DNA from: Gudongella sp049310905
Lineage (GTDB): Bacteria; Bacillota; Clostridia; Tissierellales; Tissierellaceae
Assembly: GCF_049310905.1 (NCBI RefSeq)
Contig: NZ_JBMEMN010000012.1
Span: 1 to 64,000 of the forward strand
Direction: 5' to 3'
Length of the DNA: 64,000 nt
Shown: piece after piece, positions 42,477 through 51,374 of the stretch
How the letters are laid out: every line of letters starts with the position of its first letter
Position numbering within the stretch: the first letter of the stretch is position 1
Position numbers and translations under genes: made by a program
The notes under the pieces: model-generated
The model's database searches: none
Told to the model about the DNA's origin: nothing
The model's input: only the letters and a program-made list of their open reading frames with translations

Positions 42477-44147
42477 CTAATATATAAACCTGCTTGGATT
42501 TTGATGAGCTCCGTTTGCAAGAACCTCAAAGTGTAGATGAGGGCCTGTAGATCTTCCGGTATTTCCCATTTCAGCAATATGCTGTCCTCTGTATACTCTT
42601 TCTCCTGATCTAACAAGCAACTTGCTTGCATGTGCATATCTTGTTACGTATCCATTTTCATGGTTGATTTCAATCATATATCCATAGCTTCCCTTATAAC
42701 CTGCAAAGGTTACTCTTCCACCGTCAGAAGCATAAATGTTTGTACCAGTTCTATTTGCAAGGTCAATACCCCTATGCATACTGCCACCTCTCATACCATA
42801 TGGTGATGAAAGTCTACCACTGGTTGGGACCATAAATGATCCTGTGGCTGCTGTCTTTGGAAGTTCCTTAGTTCCTTGAACAACAACTTCGGTTACAGGT
42901 TCCACTATTGTTTTCGTAGTTATTATTTCCTTGTCTTCAACAATACCATTTAATTTGGTTATGTTGGCGACAATTTCAGATGTTCCTTTTACACCTTTTG
43001 TTGTAATATTCTTCTTGTTCTTGTACATTGAATCGTCATATATGACTTGTGTTTCAAAGTTTGTTTCTTCAGTATACTGTACCTGCTCTACTGTCTTTAC
43101 TGTAAGAAGAGGTGTCGGTACAAAAAGATTTACCTCATCTCCTGGTTTAAGCCTCTGTGAATCCTGGTCTGGATTTGCACTTAATAATTCTTCAACAGTA
43201 GTGTCATACATTTTTGCAATAATCCAATAGCTTTCCCCCACCTCAACAATGTGGGTCCTCATTTCTTCTTTTCCTTTTCTAATCCTGGCAATAGTTTCAT
43301 CAGGATCATCCAGCTTGCTGTAGCTGGTTTCTATTTTTACTACTTCAATTTCCTCTGTAAAATCAACTTCCTTTATATCAGCGTTATTATCAATAACTGG
43401 TACATCTACCTGAGCTACCTCTTCTCGTGCTCCAGTATCTGTTGTAAGGTTTATAACATCTCCTGCTTGCAATCTGGAAGGATTAACTCCCGGATTAGCT
43501 TCTTCCAATGCGCTTGATGTCAAGTTATACTGTCTTGCAATTGTCCAGTAATTATCTCCCTCTTGGACTGTGTGTGTTTTAGGAGCCGTTATTCCAACTA
43601 CCTCAGAGTCTAAATCCTCTTCTTCACCAACAACTTGCGGCAGAAATGATGATTTAACAGAGTCCAGAATATACTCCACATCCTGACCTGACTTGAAAAC
43701 TCCAAAGCTTTCTCCGTCTACAATCAGTTCAAATCCAGCAACACTTACATTTATATGATTTTCTATATTTGACTTAATATCTTTTGCACTTGTTAAAGCT
43801 TCATCTTTGGCATTGGTTTCCTCGAATTTAAGCTCCTTATCAAGTACTACACCCATGTCATATGTACTCTTAAGACTTTCTTCAAGATCCTTGTAGATCT
43901 GGAGTGCTTCATCCTCAGTTCTTACCACTCCTATATACTCATCTCCCAAGTATACATCAACTGCCTTGGTCCTTGTATCGTTGACAGAGTAGCTAACAAA
44001 GCTTATCCCTATGACAGCCACAACTGTAATAGCTGCTAAAAATCTTCTAAATCTGTCATTATTTAATTTCCATTTCTTACTATTCCCTTTTATGTCAATT
44101 TTGATGTTTTTATTTATAAAGTCAAGTATTGAGGAATCAAGCTTCAT
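42477..44147 (-). CDS. LysM-LysM-G5-M23 cell wall endopeptidase
   Basis: A 556-residue exported cell-wall hydrolase. One membrane helix (about 35-53) is followed by two LysM domains (HTVQEGDNYWTIARQY at about 195-240 and HIVEVGESYWIIAKMY at about 295-340), a G5 domain (about 350-425) and an M23 peptidase with HRGIDLA and GPHLHFEV carrying the zinc ligands. It should cut peptide cross-links in peptidoglycan at the cell surface. ATG 44147 has GGAGG ten bases upstream. A strong promoter and a WalR-like box precede it, as expected for a WalRK target. Confidence 0.92.
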   Translation of the reverse strand: MKLDSSILDFINKNIKIDIKGNSKKWKLNNDRFRRFLAAITVVAVIGISFVSYSVNDTRTKAVDVYLGDEYIGVVRTEDEALQIYKDLEESLKSTYDMGVVLDKELKFEETNAKDEALTSAKDIKSNIENHINVSVAGFELIVDGESFGVFKSGQDVEYILDSVKSSFLPQVVGEEEDLDSEVVGITAPKTHTVQEGDNYWTIARQYNLTSSALEEANPGVNPSRLQAGDVINLTTDTGAREEVAQVDVPVIDNNADIKEVDFTEEIEVVKIETSYSKLDDPDETIARIRKGKEEMRTHIVEVGESYWIIAKMYDTTVEELLSANPDQDSQRLKPGDEVNLFVPTPLLTVKTVEQVQYTEETNFETQVIYDDSMYKNKKNITTKGVKGTSEIVANITKLNGIVEDKEIITTKTIVEPVTEVVVQGTKELPKTAATGSFMVPTSGRLSSPYGMRGGSMHRGIDLANRTGTNIYASDGGRVTFAGYKGSYGYMIEINHENGYVTRYAHASKLLVRSGERVYRGQHIAEMGNTGRSTGPHLHFEVLANGAHQNPSRFIY

Positions 44148-44216
44148 CAATGAATCGCCTCCAAGCTGAGCCCATTAAGCAGGCTTTAATATGTGGTCTA
44201 AGTTAATTGAAAGTTT

Positions 44217-44274
44217 TGTAACCGTTTTGTAACATTAACAAGAACATTATACCAACCAGGGTATATAAAATCAA
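44217..44274 (-). promoter_or_regulatory. Promoter and WalR-like box of the M23 hydrolase gene
   Basis: On the minus strand -35 TTGATT (44274-44269) and -10 TATAAT (44251-44246) have a 17-base spacer. The plus strand shows TGTAAC-CGTTT-TGTAAC (44217-44233), matching the WalR direct repeat TGTWAH-N5-TGTWAH exactly. It is inverted relative to the gene and lies at about +6 to +22, a position that fits repression. Confidence 0.75.
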
Positions 44275-44396
44275 CTATGATTGACCATCTCACTGTAACA
44301 AGATACTAAAATTGTTTTCCCATAACAATTTCCCTTAGAGCTGTAATAGTCAGTGGTCTGTACGTGTCAAAATATGTAAGTTCCTTTCAGGGTAAT

Positions 44397-44416
44397 TTGT
44401 TAAGAAAACTTAACAA
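44397..44416. terminator. Short hairpin after the lipid kinase gene
   Basis: TTGTTAAG-AAAA-CTTAACAA is a perfect 8-bp stem eight bases past the lipid kinase stop codon. It is AT-rich and lacks a strong T-run, so it is at best a weak terminator. The remainder of 44148-44423 holds only the promoter region of the M23 gene. Confidence 0.45.
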
Positions 44417-44423
44417 TATTTCT

Positions 44424-45302
44424 CTAAGTAATTACGCTTAATTTCTTATTGGACAGGGTAAATTCTACAACTTCATCTTCAATAACAAATAATTCACCAT
44501 CAATATTCAGAAGTTGCCTGTAGTCTAGGGTGACCTTAACATTTCGTCCCCTAAAAAACTCAACGTGTTTTTTATACTTTATATGTTCACCTTTGAAAAT
44601 GGAAGGAAAGAGAAATAAAATCTTTAGATTGCTTATATCCTTCACCACACAAACATCCAGCATATCGTCATATATGCTGGCCATTGGGAGTATTTTCATA
44701 CCTCCTCCGTATGATTGTCCATTGCCAACAGCAACCAGTGTAGCCTTTCTTTTGATTGTCATACCATCAATTTCTATTGATACTTCTCTGCTCCGGTATG
44801 TTAACAGACCTGCTAGAACTCCCAATACATATGCTGTTTTTCCCTTTACAACTCTCTTAATCTTGTCGGTTTCACTTACAACCCAGGCATCGAATCCAAC
44901 GCTTGCAATATTGAAGAAGTAGTCACCTCTGACCTTTCCTAGATCTATACTTGCAACTTTACCGTTTAAAACCCTTTGAATGGCTCTGTTCCTATCCATG
45001 TCAAGTTTAAGAGCCTGGGCCATATCATTGCCGGTTCCAGATGGAATGATACCAAGTATGCCAGAACCTCTTTCAAGGATTCCCTTGGCAACTTCATTCG
45101 TAGTACCATCCCCTCCAACTGAAACACATATGTTGTAATCAGGGTTTTCTGTAACAATTAGCGTCGCTTCCTTTGGCCGCGTTGTTACTACAAGTTTATA
45201 TTCCCGGTTTGAACTTGACATATAGTCTTCAATAAATTGAATATATGTCTTTGTCTTTCCACTTCCGGCCGTGGGATTCACTATAAATAGATATTTATCC
45301 AT
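44424..45302 (-). CDS. Diacylglycerol kinase family lipid kinase
   Basis: A 292-residue lipid kinase of the DagK/YegS group. It opens LFIVNPTAGSGK, with the ATP loop GGDGT at about 63-67, followed by GIIPSGTGNDMAQAL and, later, GNGQSYGGGMKILPMAS. The family phosphorylates diacylglycerol or related lipids at the inner membrane face and recycles them from cell-wall and teichoic acid synthesis. AGGAG precedes ATG 45302, 12 bases after the DUF4446 stop, and the aminotransferase lies upstream, so the three genes form one unit. Confidence 0.88.
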   Translation of the reverse strand: MDKYLFIVNPTAGSGKTKTYIQFIEDYMSSSNREYKLVVTTRPKEATLIVTENPDYNICVSVGGDGTTNEVAKGILERGSGILGIIPSGTGNDMAQALKLDMDRNRAIQRVLNGKVASIDLGKVRGDYFFNIASVGFDAWVVSETDKIKRVVKGKTAYVLGVLAGLLTYRSREVSIEIDGMTIKRKATLVAVGNGQSYGGGMKILPMASIYDDMLDVCVVKDISNLKILFLFPSIFKGEHIKYKKHVEFFRGRNVKVTLDYRQLLNIDGELFVIEDEVVEFTLSNKKLSVIT

Positions 45303-45314
45303 AAATTTCTCCTG

Positions 45315-45833
45315 TTACAGTATTTTTTCAGAGCTCTCACCCATAAGAGCTCTGTTAATTGCTGTCATCTCCTCAGGTGACAATGGTACATTGCAGTTTG
45401 CATTCTGAATGGGCTTACCAAACATGACTGCCTGTTCCCTCCCGTAGATACTTGTTAAGACAAAACCGTTGTTGTAAGCATCCATAAGGGCTATTGAAAA
45501 ACTCAATTCACTGCCCGTATCTGCAAATGCATTATATCTGACAAACCCCATCTTTTGAATAGTAAACGTTACCTTGGTCTCAATTGTTTCAATGTTGTCT
45601 TCAATAAGATTTATATCTCTGTTAATGCTACTTAGCTCAGAATTAATCCTAATGAAAAGATCCTCAATATTGGCACCGGAGAGTCCTCTGGTCAAGGAAT
45701 CATATCTTTCCTTGTGCTTTCTGTACTCTCTTATCTGAGCTATGTACAAAATGAGAACCACTAAAAACGCAACCGATAAAGCAATTATAAAATATGTTGA
45801 ATTTAAGTCTATAAAATCCAGAAGCTGTACCAT
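45315..45833 (-). CDS. DUF4446 membrane protein
   Basis: A 172-residue protein with one N-terminal membrane helix (about 13-34), a coiled-coil-like middle (about 50-90) and a conserved C-terminal domain with KVGFVRYNAF-like text (IQKMGFVRYNAFADTGSELSF). DUF4446 is common close to parAB in Clostridia; its function is unknown. ATG 45833 has AGGAGTGATCGG; the same frame is open to 46046, but that part overlaps the upstream aminotransferase gene and is not coding. Confidence 0.75.
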   Translation of the reverse strand: MVQLLDFIDLNSTYFIIALSVAFLVVLILYIAQIREYRKHKERYDSLTRGLSGANIEDLFIRINSELSSINRDINLIEDNIETIETKVTFTIQKMGFVRYNAFADTGSELSFSIALMDAYNNGFVLTSIYGREQAVMFGKPIQNANCNVPLSPEEMTAINRALMGESSEKIL

Positions 45834-45843
45834 CCGATCACTC

Positions 45844-46986
45844 CTATATCTCTTTTGAGATTCTATGCAATGCCTTGATTGCATATTCCAGTTCCTCTTG
45901 TTTGTTAAAAGGACCAAAACTGAATCTAACAACCCCTTGCTCCATAGTCCCAATGGTCTCATGAGCCAAAGGCGCACAGTGAAGTCCTGGTCTAACGTAT
46001 ATCCCAAACTCTTCATTAAGGACATATGATACCTCTGAAGAATCAAGGTCCCTTATGTTCAAAGCTACAACAGCTCCCTGCAGTGATGCATTGCATGGTC
46101 CGTAAACCCTTATTCCATCAATTTTGGATATTTCTTCCAAAAAGTAAGTCGTAAGTTTTTCTTCATGGCTTCTAATATTCTCAATCCCTCTTTTCAATAT
46201 ATACTGGATACCTCTACCCAATCCAATTATACCTGGGGAATTTGGAGTGCCGCTTTCAAACTTGTCAGGCATCTCATCTGGCTGCTGTAACGAATAGGAT
46301 GCACTTCCCGTACCTCCCTGTATAAACTGTTCTACCTGAAGACCTTCTCTTATATACAACCCTCCTGTGCCTTGGGGACCCAACAAGCCCTTGTGCCCTG
46401 GAAAAGCCAGCATATGGACTCCAAGCTCATCCACATCAATATCATACACACCTGCCGACTGAGCAGCATCAAGCAGATAGGTAATTCCATGCTCTTTTGC
46501 AACCCTACCGATTTCTTTTACAGGCATAATTGTACCAGTCAGATTCGACACATGAGTTGTGACAATAAGTTTTGTGTTGTGTTTGATTGCCTTTTTTAAC
46601 TTCTCAGGATCTATTTGGCCATCGCTATCTGCCCTTACGATTGTGTTTTCAACACCAATTGACTCTAGGTGCTTAATTGGTCTAAGAACTGAGTTATGCT
46701 CCATTGATGTGGTTAAAACGTGATCGCCTGGCTTTAGGTAGCCCTTGATTGCAATATTGAGACTTTCTGTACAATTATGAGTAAATATTATGTTCATGGG
46801 GTTCTCTACTGAAAACAAATTCGCGATTAGGTCCCTTGTCCCATATATCCCTCTTGAAGCCTTAAGTGCAAGGTCATGACCTGATCTTCCAGGGTTTGCA
46901 CCATACTCTGTCATAGCTTTATATATCTCATCATAGACTTCCTGTGGTTTTGGAAAAGTAGTTGCTGCATTATCTAAATAGTACAT
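45844..46986 (-). CDS. Cysteine desulfurase family (class V) aminotransferase
   Basis: A 380-residue PLP enzyme. It starts YLDNAATTFPKP; the PLP Lys199 is in FPGHKGLLGPQGTGG and a Cys (Cys337) lies in RPGLHCAPL, at the site of the active cysteine of SufS-type desulfurases. The pattern fits the EF2568-type subgroup of cysteine-desulfurase-like proteins, whose substrate is not settled; no iron-sulphur assembly gene is nearby. It is the first gene of a unit with DUF4446 and the lipid kinase, spaced by 10 bases. Confidence 0.8.
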   Translation of the reverse strand: MYYLDNAATTFPKPQEVYDEIYKAMTEYGANPGRSGHDLALKASRGIYGTRDLIANLFSVENPMNIIFTHNCTESLNIAIKGYLKPGDHVLTTSMEHNSVLRPIKHLESIGVENTIVRADSDGQIDPEKLKKAIKHNTKLIVTTHVSNLTGTIMPVKEIGRVAKEHGITYLLDAAQSAGVYDIDVDELGVHMLAFPGHKGLLGPQGTGGLYIREGLQVEQFIQGGTGSASYSLQQPDEMPDKFESGTPNSPGIIGLGRGIQYILKRGIENIRSHEEKLTTYFLEEISKIDGIRVYGPCNASLQGAVVALNIRDLDSSEVSYVLNEEFGIYVRPGLHCAPLAHETIGTMEQGVVRFSFGPFNKQEELEYAIKALHRISKEI

Positions 46987-47126
46987 ATGTTCACCTCTAG
47001 GTATTTCATTTTCTCTCTTACCTGCTTATTTTATCACTTTAAAACTCTCCTTACAATCTATTAATGGCTAACTGTAAATTAACTGGATTTTTGTCAATTC
47101 TTATCTACATACAAAGTATTAAAAAA

Positions 47127-47152
47127 GGGCGAAGAAATTTACTTCTTCACCC
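47127..47152 (-). terminator. Terminator after the cyclodeaminase gene
   Basis: GGGCGAAGAA (47127-47136) pairs with TTCTTCACCC (47143-47152), one mismatch. On the minus strand it is followed by TTTTTTAATAC, about 30 bases past the stop codon. Confidence 0.85.
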
Positions 47153-47182
47153 TTCAAATTGATCTTTTTTGCGATTGATTTT

Positions 47183-47824
47183 CTATGCTTTCAATCTCAT
47201 GTAAACTACATCCAATAGACTGTCCCTTAATCCTTTACCCTCTGTAAGAAGCTTATCAACCCTAGTTTCTATCTCGTTTTTATACTCCTGATCCTTGATG
47301 CTCTTTAAGTTGATTGTAACATTGAAAAGTGCTCCTTCCAGTCCTGCATATGCCAACAGCGTACCAACACCAACATCTGTAATTGCATGGATGTTACCGT
47401 GTTCAGCAAATACATCCTGCAGCATCAGTACATTATAACAAGTCTCTCCACATCTAAGCGGTACTTCCAGTGCTTTCTTGTAGCCAGTCTGTATGGCTTC
47501 AGATCTATCCCTTTTATCCTCTTCAGTTTCCTTTGGAAGCTTAAAAGCTTGCATAACGTCATCAAACGCAGTAGAATCCTCATCTACAAGATTTAAAAGC
47601 TCATCAACAAGCCTTGAAATTTCCTTGAAGTTACTTTCCATACAAATTTTCTTGTCCTCAGGGACCTCAGCATAGATCTTTTTGTCAATCGTAAGATTTC
47701 CAACCATATTGGTAAGGGCTCCTCCGAGACTTCCAACTAATGCGGCTACACTTCCACCTCCTGGTGTCGGGCTCTCACTTGCTACATCGTATACAAAATC
47801 TTTCGCCGTTCTTTCAATTAACAT
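47183..47824 (-). CDS. Cyclodeaminase/cyclohydrolase family protein (folate-linked)
   Basis: A 213-residue helical protein of the formimidoyltetrahydrofolate cyclodeaminase/FchA family. The marks are SPTPGGGSVAALVGSLGGAL near the N-terminus (about 18-37), EDSTAFDDVMQAFKLPK and the C-terminal NVTINLKSIKD. Members convert formimino-THF or methenyl-THF, linking histidine or purine breakdown to one-carbon units. Which reaction is catalysed is not clear from sequence. It is 20 bases downstream of the PhzF-like gene and probably cotranscribed. Confidence 0.82.
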   Translation of the reverse strand: MLIERTAKDFVYDVASESPTPGGGSVAALVGSLGGALTNMVGNLTIDKKIYAEVPEDKKICMESNFKEISRLVDELLNLVDEDSTAFDDVMQAFKLPKETEEDKRDRSEAIQTGYKKALEVPLRCGETCYNVLMLQDVFAEHGNIHAITDVGVGTLLAYAGLEGALFNVTINLKSIKDQEYKNEIETRVDKLLTEGKGLRDSLLDVVYMRLKA

Positions 47825-47843
47825 GTTGCACCTCCGTATATAT

Positions 47844-48737
47844 TTAGAATTTAATAATCCCTTCCATAACTATTGTCGCAGATCCTCCAACCTTGACAGA
47901 GTAATTATCCTCGGTCCCTTCAATATAGCAGTTGATTATACTCCTTCTGTTCATTGATTCTCCCTGATGGACTACCAGACTGTTTCCCTTTAGTATGCCA
48001 TTTTTTTTAAGATAGTATATCAATGCACCATTTGCAGTACCAGTTGCAGCTTCCTCATCGATTCCTACGGCTGGTCCGAAATTCCTTGCATGTGCAATCT
48101 CTTCTCCAGCTTCGATATAAAATGCATGAACTCCTGTTACTCCCAGTTTTATGCTAAGGTCTCTCAATCTGCAAAAATCAACCTCCATTTTAAGAAGTGT
48201 TTCCTTGTCCCTAATAGGAAGCATTATATCTGGCAGTCCTGTTGATATCATCTCCGGGGCAAGTTTCTCATCTACAACACCAACATCTTCGCCGTCTAGT
48301 CCAAAACACTCCAGCAGTTCTTTTGTATCCTCTACAACTCCAACTGATCTTGGTTTGTCCTGACTCATAGTGATATTGACTGGAGAGAAATTCTCGAAAT
48401 CAATCTCAACCTGTAGTGGACCAACCCCTGTCTCAATCGTTGCCATCTTTGATCCATTCTCAATTGGCCTGATATAACCTTTATTAGCAAGCGTATGGAT
48501 AGCTGCAATTGTCGCATGTCCGCATAAATCTACTTCACAGAGTGGAGTGAAATATCTGATTTTAAAATAACAGTCATCAAGTTGTCTTACGAAGGCTGTT
48601 TCCGACAGATTCATCTCATTTGCAATTTTTTGCATATTCTCTTCGGATATTCCCTTTGAATTTGTAATAACACCCGCTGGATTTCCACCAAATGGCTCTC
48701 TTGTAAATGCATCGACCTGAAAAATATTCACTTCCAT
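47844..48737 (-). CDS. PhzF family isomerase/epimerase-like protein
   Basis: A 297-residue PhzF-family protein with the diaminopimelate-epimerase-like double fold. The catalytic Glu is in MNLSETAFV (about 46), followed by RYFTPLCEVDLCGHATIAA, and the second half has EEAATGTANGAL. Except for phenazine PhzF, functions of these proteins are mostly unknown; no phenazine genes are near. The ATG at 48737 is preceded by AAGGAGGTTA. A parS site lies 16 bases upstream, between this gene and parB. Confidence 0.85.
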   Translation of the reverse strand: MEVNIFQVDAFTREPFGGNPAGVITNSKGISEENMQKIANEMNLSETAFVRQLDDCYFKIRYFTPLCEVDLCGHATIAAIHTLANKGYIRPIENGSKMATIETGVGPLQVEIDFENFSPVNITMSQDKPRSVGVVEDTKELLECFGLDGEDVGVVDEKLAPEMISTGLPDIMLPIRDKETLLKMEVDFCRLRDLSIKLGVTGVHAFYIEAGEEIAHARNFGPAVGIDEEAATGTANGALIYYLKKNGILKGNSLVVHQGESMNRRSIINCYIEGTEDNYSVKVGGSATIVMEGIIKF

Positions 48738-48753
48738 CGTATAACCTCCTTAA

Positions 48754-48769
48754 TGTTTCACGTGGAACA
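48754..48769. promoter_or_regulatory. parS site next to the parB stop codon
   Basis: TGTTTCACGTGGAACA matches the ParB-binding parS consensus TGTTNCACGTGNAACA completely. It ends one base before the parB coding sequence and is one of three such sites in this 2-kb region. Confidence 0.95.
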
Positions 48770-49633
48770 TTACCCTGTAATCAAGTCAATTAGACGTTCC
48801 AAGTCATCATCATTATAATACTCTATCTCTATTTTCCCGGACTTTCTTCCAGCATTAAGGGTTACCTTGGTGCCAAGTACACTCATAAGCTGCTCTTCCA
48901 GATCAACTATATAGTTTTCCTTTTTTTTCTTTGACCTTGTCTTTTTCTTCTTTTTAACGTTGCTTTCAGTGTCTCTGACATTTAAACCAAATTGAATGAT
49001 TCGTTCTGCAGCCTTGAGTTGCTCATCCTTGGTTTTTATTCCCAGTAGTGCCTTTCCATGGCCTCCGGAAATTTTCCCTTCGTATATATATTGTACAACC
49101 TTCTCATCCAGATTTAAAAGTCTCATATTATTGCTGATATACGACCTGCTTTTTCCCACAGCCTTTGCGAGCTCTTCCTGCTTAAGATTATATTCCTTCA
49201 TAATTCTTTTATAAGCTTGGGCTTCCTCGATAGGGTTTAGGTTTTCTCTTTGGATGTTTTCTATCAGTGAAATTCTGTCTGCCGTAATATTGTCAATATC
49301 CCTTACAATGCAAGGAATTTCTTCAAGACCTGCCTCTTTTGCAGCTCTCCATCTTCTTTCGCCAGCGATTATCTCGTGTTCATCTTCTGACTTTCTTACA
49401 ATAATTGGCTGTATTACACCATTTTCTCTTATTGATTGCGCAAGGTCCTCCAATGCATCTTCCTGAAAGATTTTTCTTGGCTGGTCAGGCTTTGGTTTTA
49501 TGTTTGCAAGCGGCAGTGAAACAACTGACTCATCTGGATTGATGGTGGAATCACTTATAAGCGTGTCAACCTTCTCCTTGTCTTGAATCAATGCTGACAA
49601 ACCCTTTCCAAGACCCCTTTTTTTACTGGTCAT
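48770..49633 (-). CDS. parB: Chromosome partition protein ParB (Spo0J)
   Basis: A 287-residue ParB. The N-terminal domain has PDQPRKIF and the CTP-binding GERRWRAAKEAG; helix-turn-helix with LAKAVGKSRSYISNNMRLL (about 140-160); and a C-terminal dimer domain. A Lys/Arg-rich tract (about 230-250) lies before the C-terminal domain. It loads onto the three parS sites and spreads to organise the origin. The start ATG 49633 follows GGAAAGGAAG; the open frame runs to 49756 inside parA and is not the start. Confidence 0.95.
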   Translation of the reverse strand: MTSKKRGLGKGLSALIQDKEKVDTLISDSTINPDESVVSLPLANIKPKPDQPRKIFQEDALEDLAQSIRENGVIQPIIVRKSEDEHEIIAGERRWRAAKEAGLEEIPCIVRDIDNITADRISLIENIQRENLNPIEEAQAYKRIMKEYNLKQEELAKAVGKSRSYISNNMRLLNLDEKVVQYIYEGKISGGHGKALLGIKTKDEQLKAAERIIQFGLNVRDTESNVKKKKKTRSKKKKENYIVDLEEQLMSVLGTKVTLNAGRKSGKIEIEYYNDDDLERLIDLITG

Positions 49634-49664
49634 TGGTAACACTTCCTTTCCTGTACTCAATAAA

Positions 49665-50429
49665 CTAATCCTGCAAAAACAGGAATTCTTCGGCAAGATC
49701 CATATAAGACTCTGATCCCTTGGACTTTGAGTCATAGTCATGGATTGAGAGCCCATATGATGGTGCCTCAGCCAATCTTACATTTCTAGGTATTATGCTT
49801 GTATAAACTTTCCCTTTAAAGAAAGACTTAACTTCCTCAACAACCTGAATGGATAAATTTGTTCTTCCATCGAACATGCTAAGTACTACACCTTCAACTT
49901 CAAGATTGGAATTGTAATTTTTCTTTACAAGCTCAATCGTCTGAAACAACTGGCTTACACCTTCAAGCGCATAGTATTCGCATTGAATTGGAATTATAAC
50001 ACTGTCCGCAGCAATAAGACCCATAACACTTAAGATCCCAAGGGAAGGAGGGCAGTCGATAATAATGTACTCGTAATGTTCTCTTATCTCATCAATTGTA
50101 GTCTTTAGAGAATCCTCCCAGTCACCACTGCGAGCCAATTCAATCTCCAGGCCAGCCAACTGGTTGTTTGAAGGTATAATGCTTACATTCTCAGCATTGG
50201 TCTCGTATATGCCTTCCTGTATTTTTGATTCTCCCGTGAGAATATCATAGACCAGGGTATTTGCTTCATTTCTGTCAATTCCAATACCTGATGAGCAATT
50301 CCCTTGCGGGTCTATATCAACAAGCAGAACATTTTTTCCCAACTTGCCAAGTCCTGCAGCCAGATTGATACTTGTTGTGGTCTTGCCAACGCCACCTTTT
50401 TGATTGAAAATCGCAATGGTTTTTCCCAT
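49665..50429 (-). CDS. parA: Chromosome partition ATPase ParA (Soj)
   Basis: A 254-residue ParA/Soj ATPase with the deviant Walker A KGGVGKTT (about 10-17) at the N-terminus, Walker A' in VLLVDIDPQGN and Walker B in IIIDCPPSLG. It binds DNA non-specifically as an ATP dimer and moves ParB-parS complexes; in Bacillus it also controls DnaA. ATG 50429 has GGGGAGTG; a GTG five codons earlier is less likely. It is followed by parB after 31 bases. Confidence 0.95.
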   Translation of the reverse strand: MGKTIAIFNQKGGVGKTTTSINLAAGLGKLGKNVLLVDIDPQGNCSSGIGIDRNEANTLVYDILTGESKIQEGIYETNAENVSIIPSNNQLAGLEIELARSGDWEDSLKTTIDEIREHYEYIIIDCPPSLGILSVMGLIAADSVIIPIQCEYYALEGVSQLFQTIELVKKNYNSNLEVEGVVLSMFDGRTNLSIQVVEEVKSFFKGKVYTSIIPRNVRLAEAPSYGLSIHDYDSKSKGSESYMDLAEEFLFLQD

Positions 50430-50540
50430 ATAAACACTCCCCACTGTCCCTGTAACATGAAATTGCTTCCATCACACATAAGCCATCAATGATTGACCCA
50501 TTAAATATATCATAACATATATTTAGTATTTTAAAACAAA

Positions 50541-50583
50541 AATGTTCCACGTGAAACAATTATATTGTTTCACGTGGAACATT
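50541..50583. promoter_or_regulatory. Two parS sites forming one large hairpin upstream of parA
   Basis: TGTTCCACGTGAAACA (50543-50558) and TGTTTCACGTGGAACA (50566-50581) are both parS sites. Together with flanking bases they form a perfect 20-bp inverted repeat (50541-50560 and 50564-50583) with a three-base loop TAT. On the minus strand the repeat is followed by TTTTTGTTTTAAAA, so the same element could end transcription from rsmG. Confidence 0.93.
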
Positions 50584-50657
50584 CCCATGTAAACTAGTCA
50601 TATCAAGTGTTTCAAAGGTTGGTCAAATGATCTGAACCAACCAGTGAGTCTGCTTCT

Positions 50658-51374
50658 CTACTTTATTGGAGTCTTTTTAGGCTTTCCTCCTGCCCGTGGA
50701 TACTTCTTTGGAGTGTTTCCGGTCTTCTTAATTACAACCAGCGAATGAACGATATCACTTTCTGGAATACGGACATAATCAATTTTCTCAACAGTTCCAC
50801 CCAATATATTGATTGCTTTCTTGCTGGCTTCAACTTCCTCGTCTATGTCTGGCCCTTTCATTGAAATAAAGTATCCTCCAACCTTCACGAATGGCATGCA
50901 GTATTCACAGAGGGTATCCAATGAAGCGACAGCCCTGGATACGCATATGTCGTATTTTTCGCGATACTCGTCTTTCAGACCCAACTCTTCAGCTCTACCG
51001 TGTACTGCTTCTATTCCATTCAGATTAAGTTGCTCGATTACATGATTTAAAAATACTATCCGCTTGTTTAGGCTATCCAAAAGTGTTACTCGAAGGCCCC
51101 TATTCCTTATTTTAAGCGGCAAACCTGGAAATCCACCACCAGTCCCGACATCAATTATCCTCTCACTGCCATCAAATAATCCCGTAAGTGCAGGGGAGAG
51201 GCTGTCAGCAAAATGTTTCTTATCGATTTCTTCATCATCTGTAATGGTTGTAATATTGATCTTTTCGTTCCATTCTTTTAATAATTCCTTGTATGCTGAA
51301 AAATCATCAATCATCTCATCGCTAAGTTCAATGTCCATGGAATGTGACAGTCTCTTAAGCCTATTATCTGTCAT
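50658..51374 (-). CDS. rsmG: 16S rRNA 7-methylguanosine methyltransferase RsmG (GidB)
   Basis: A 238-residue methyltransferase that methylates G527 of 16S rRNA. The AdoMet loop is IIDVGTGGGFPGLPL, followed by LLDSLNKRIVFLN and SRAVASLDTL, all RsmG signatures. The C-terminus is basic, with repeated KKYPR and PKKTP text. ATG 51374 lies after AAGGAGTGG and overlaps the mnmG stop by 11 bases, so the two are coupled. A TTG ten codons upstream is less convincing. Confidence 0.93.
   Translation of the reverse strand: MTDNRLKRLSHSMDIELSDEMIDDFSAYKELLKEWNEKINITTITDDEEIDKKHFADSLSPALTGLFDGSERIIDVGTGGGFPGLPLKIRNRGLRVTLLDSLNKRIVFLNHVIEQLNLNGIEAVHGRAEELGLKDEYREKYDICVSRAVASLDTLCEYCMPFVKVGGYFISMKGPDIDEEVEASKKAINILGGTVEKIDYVRIPESDIVHSLVVIKKTGNTPKKYPRAGGKPKKTPIK

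Noticed and set aside
45329..45354. Perfect inverted repeat CAGAGCTCT/AGAGCTCTG at the end of the DUF4446 gene
   Set aside because: It lies within codons, and the following bases on the transcribed strand are an A-run rather than T, so a terminator is unlikely.
45834..46046. N-terminal extension of the DUF4446 protein by 71 residues
   Set aside because: It overlaps the aminotransferase gene out of frame, while a strong ribosome site directly precedes ATG 45833.
49634..49756. N-terminal extension of ParB by 41 residues
   Set aside because: It overlaps parA, and standard ParB starts at the MTSKKRGLGKGLSALI segment.
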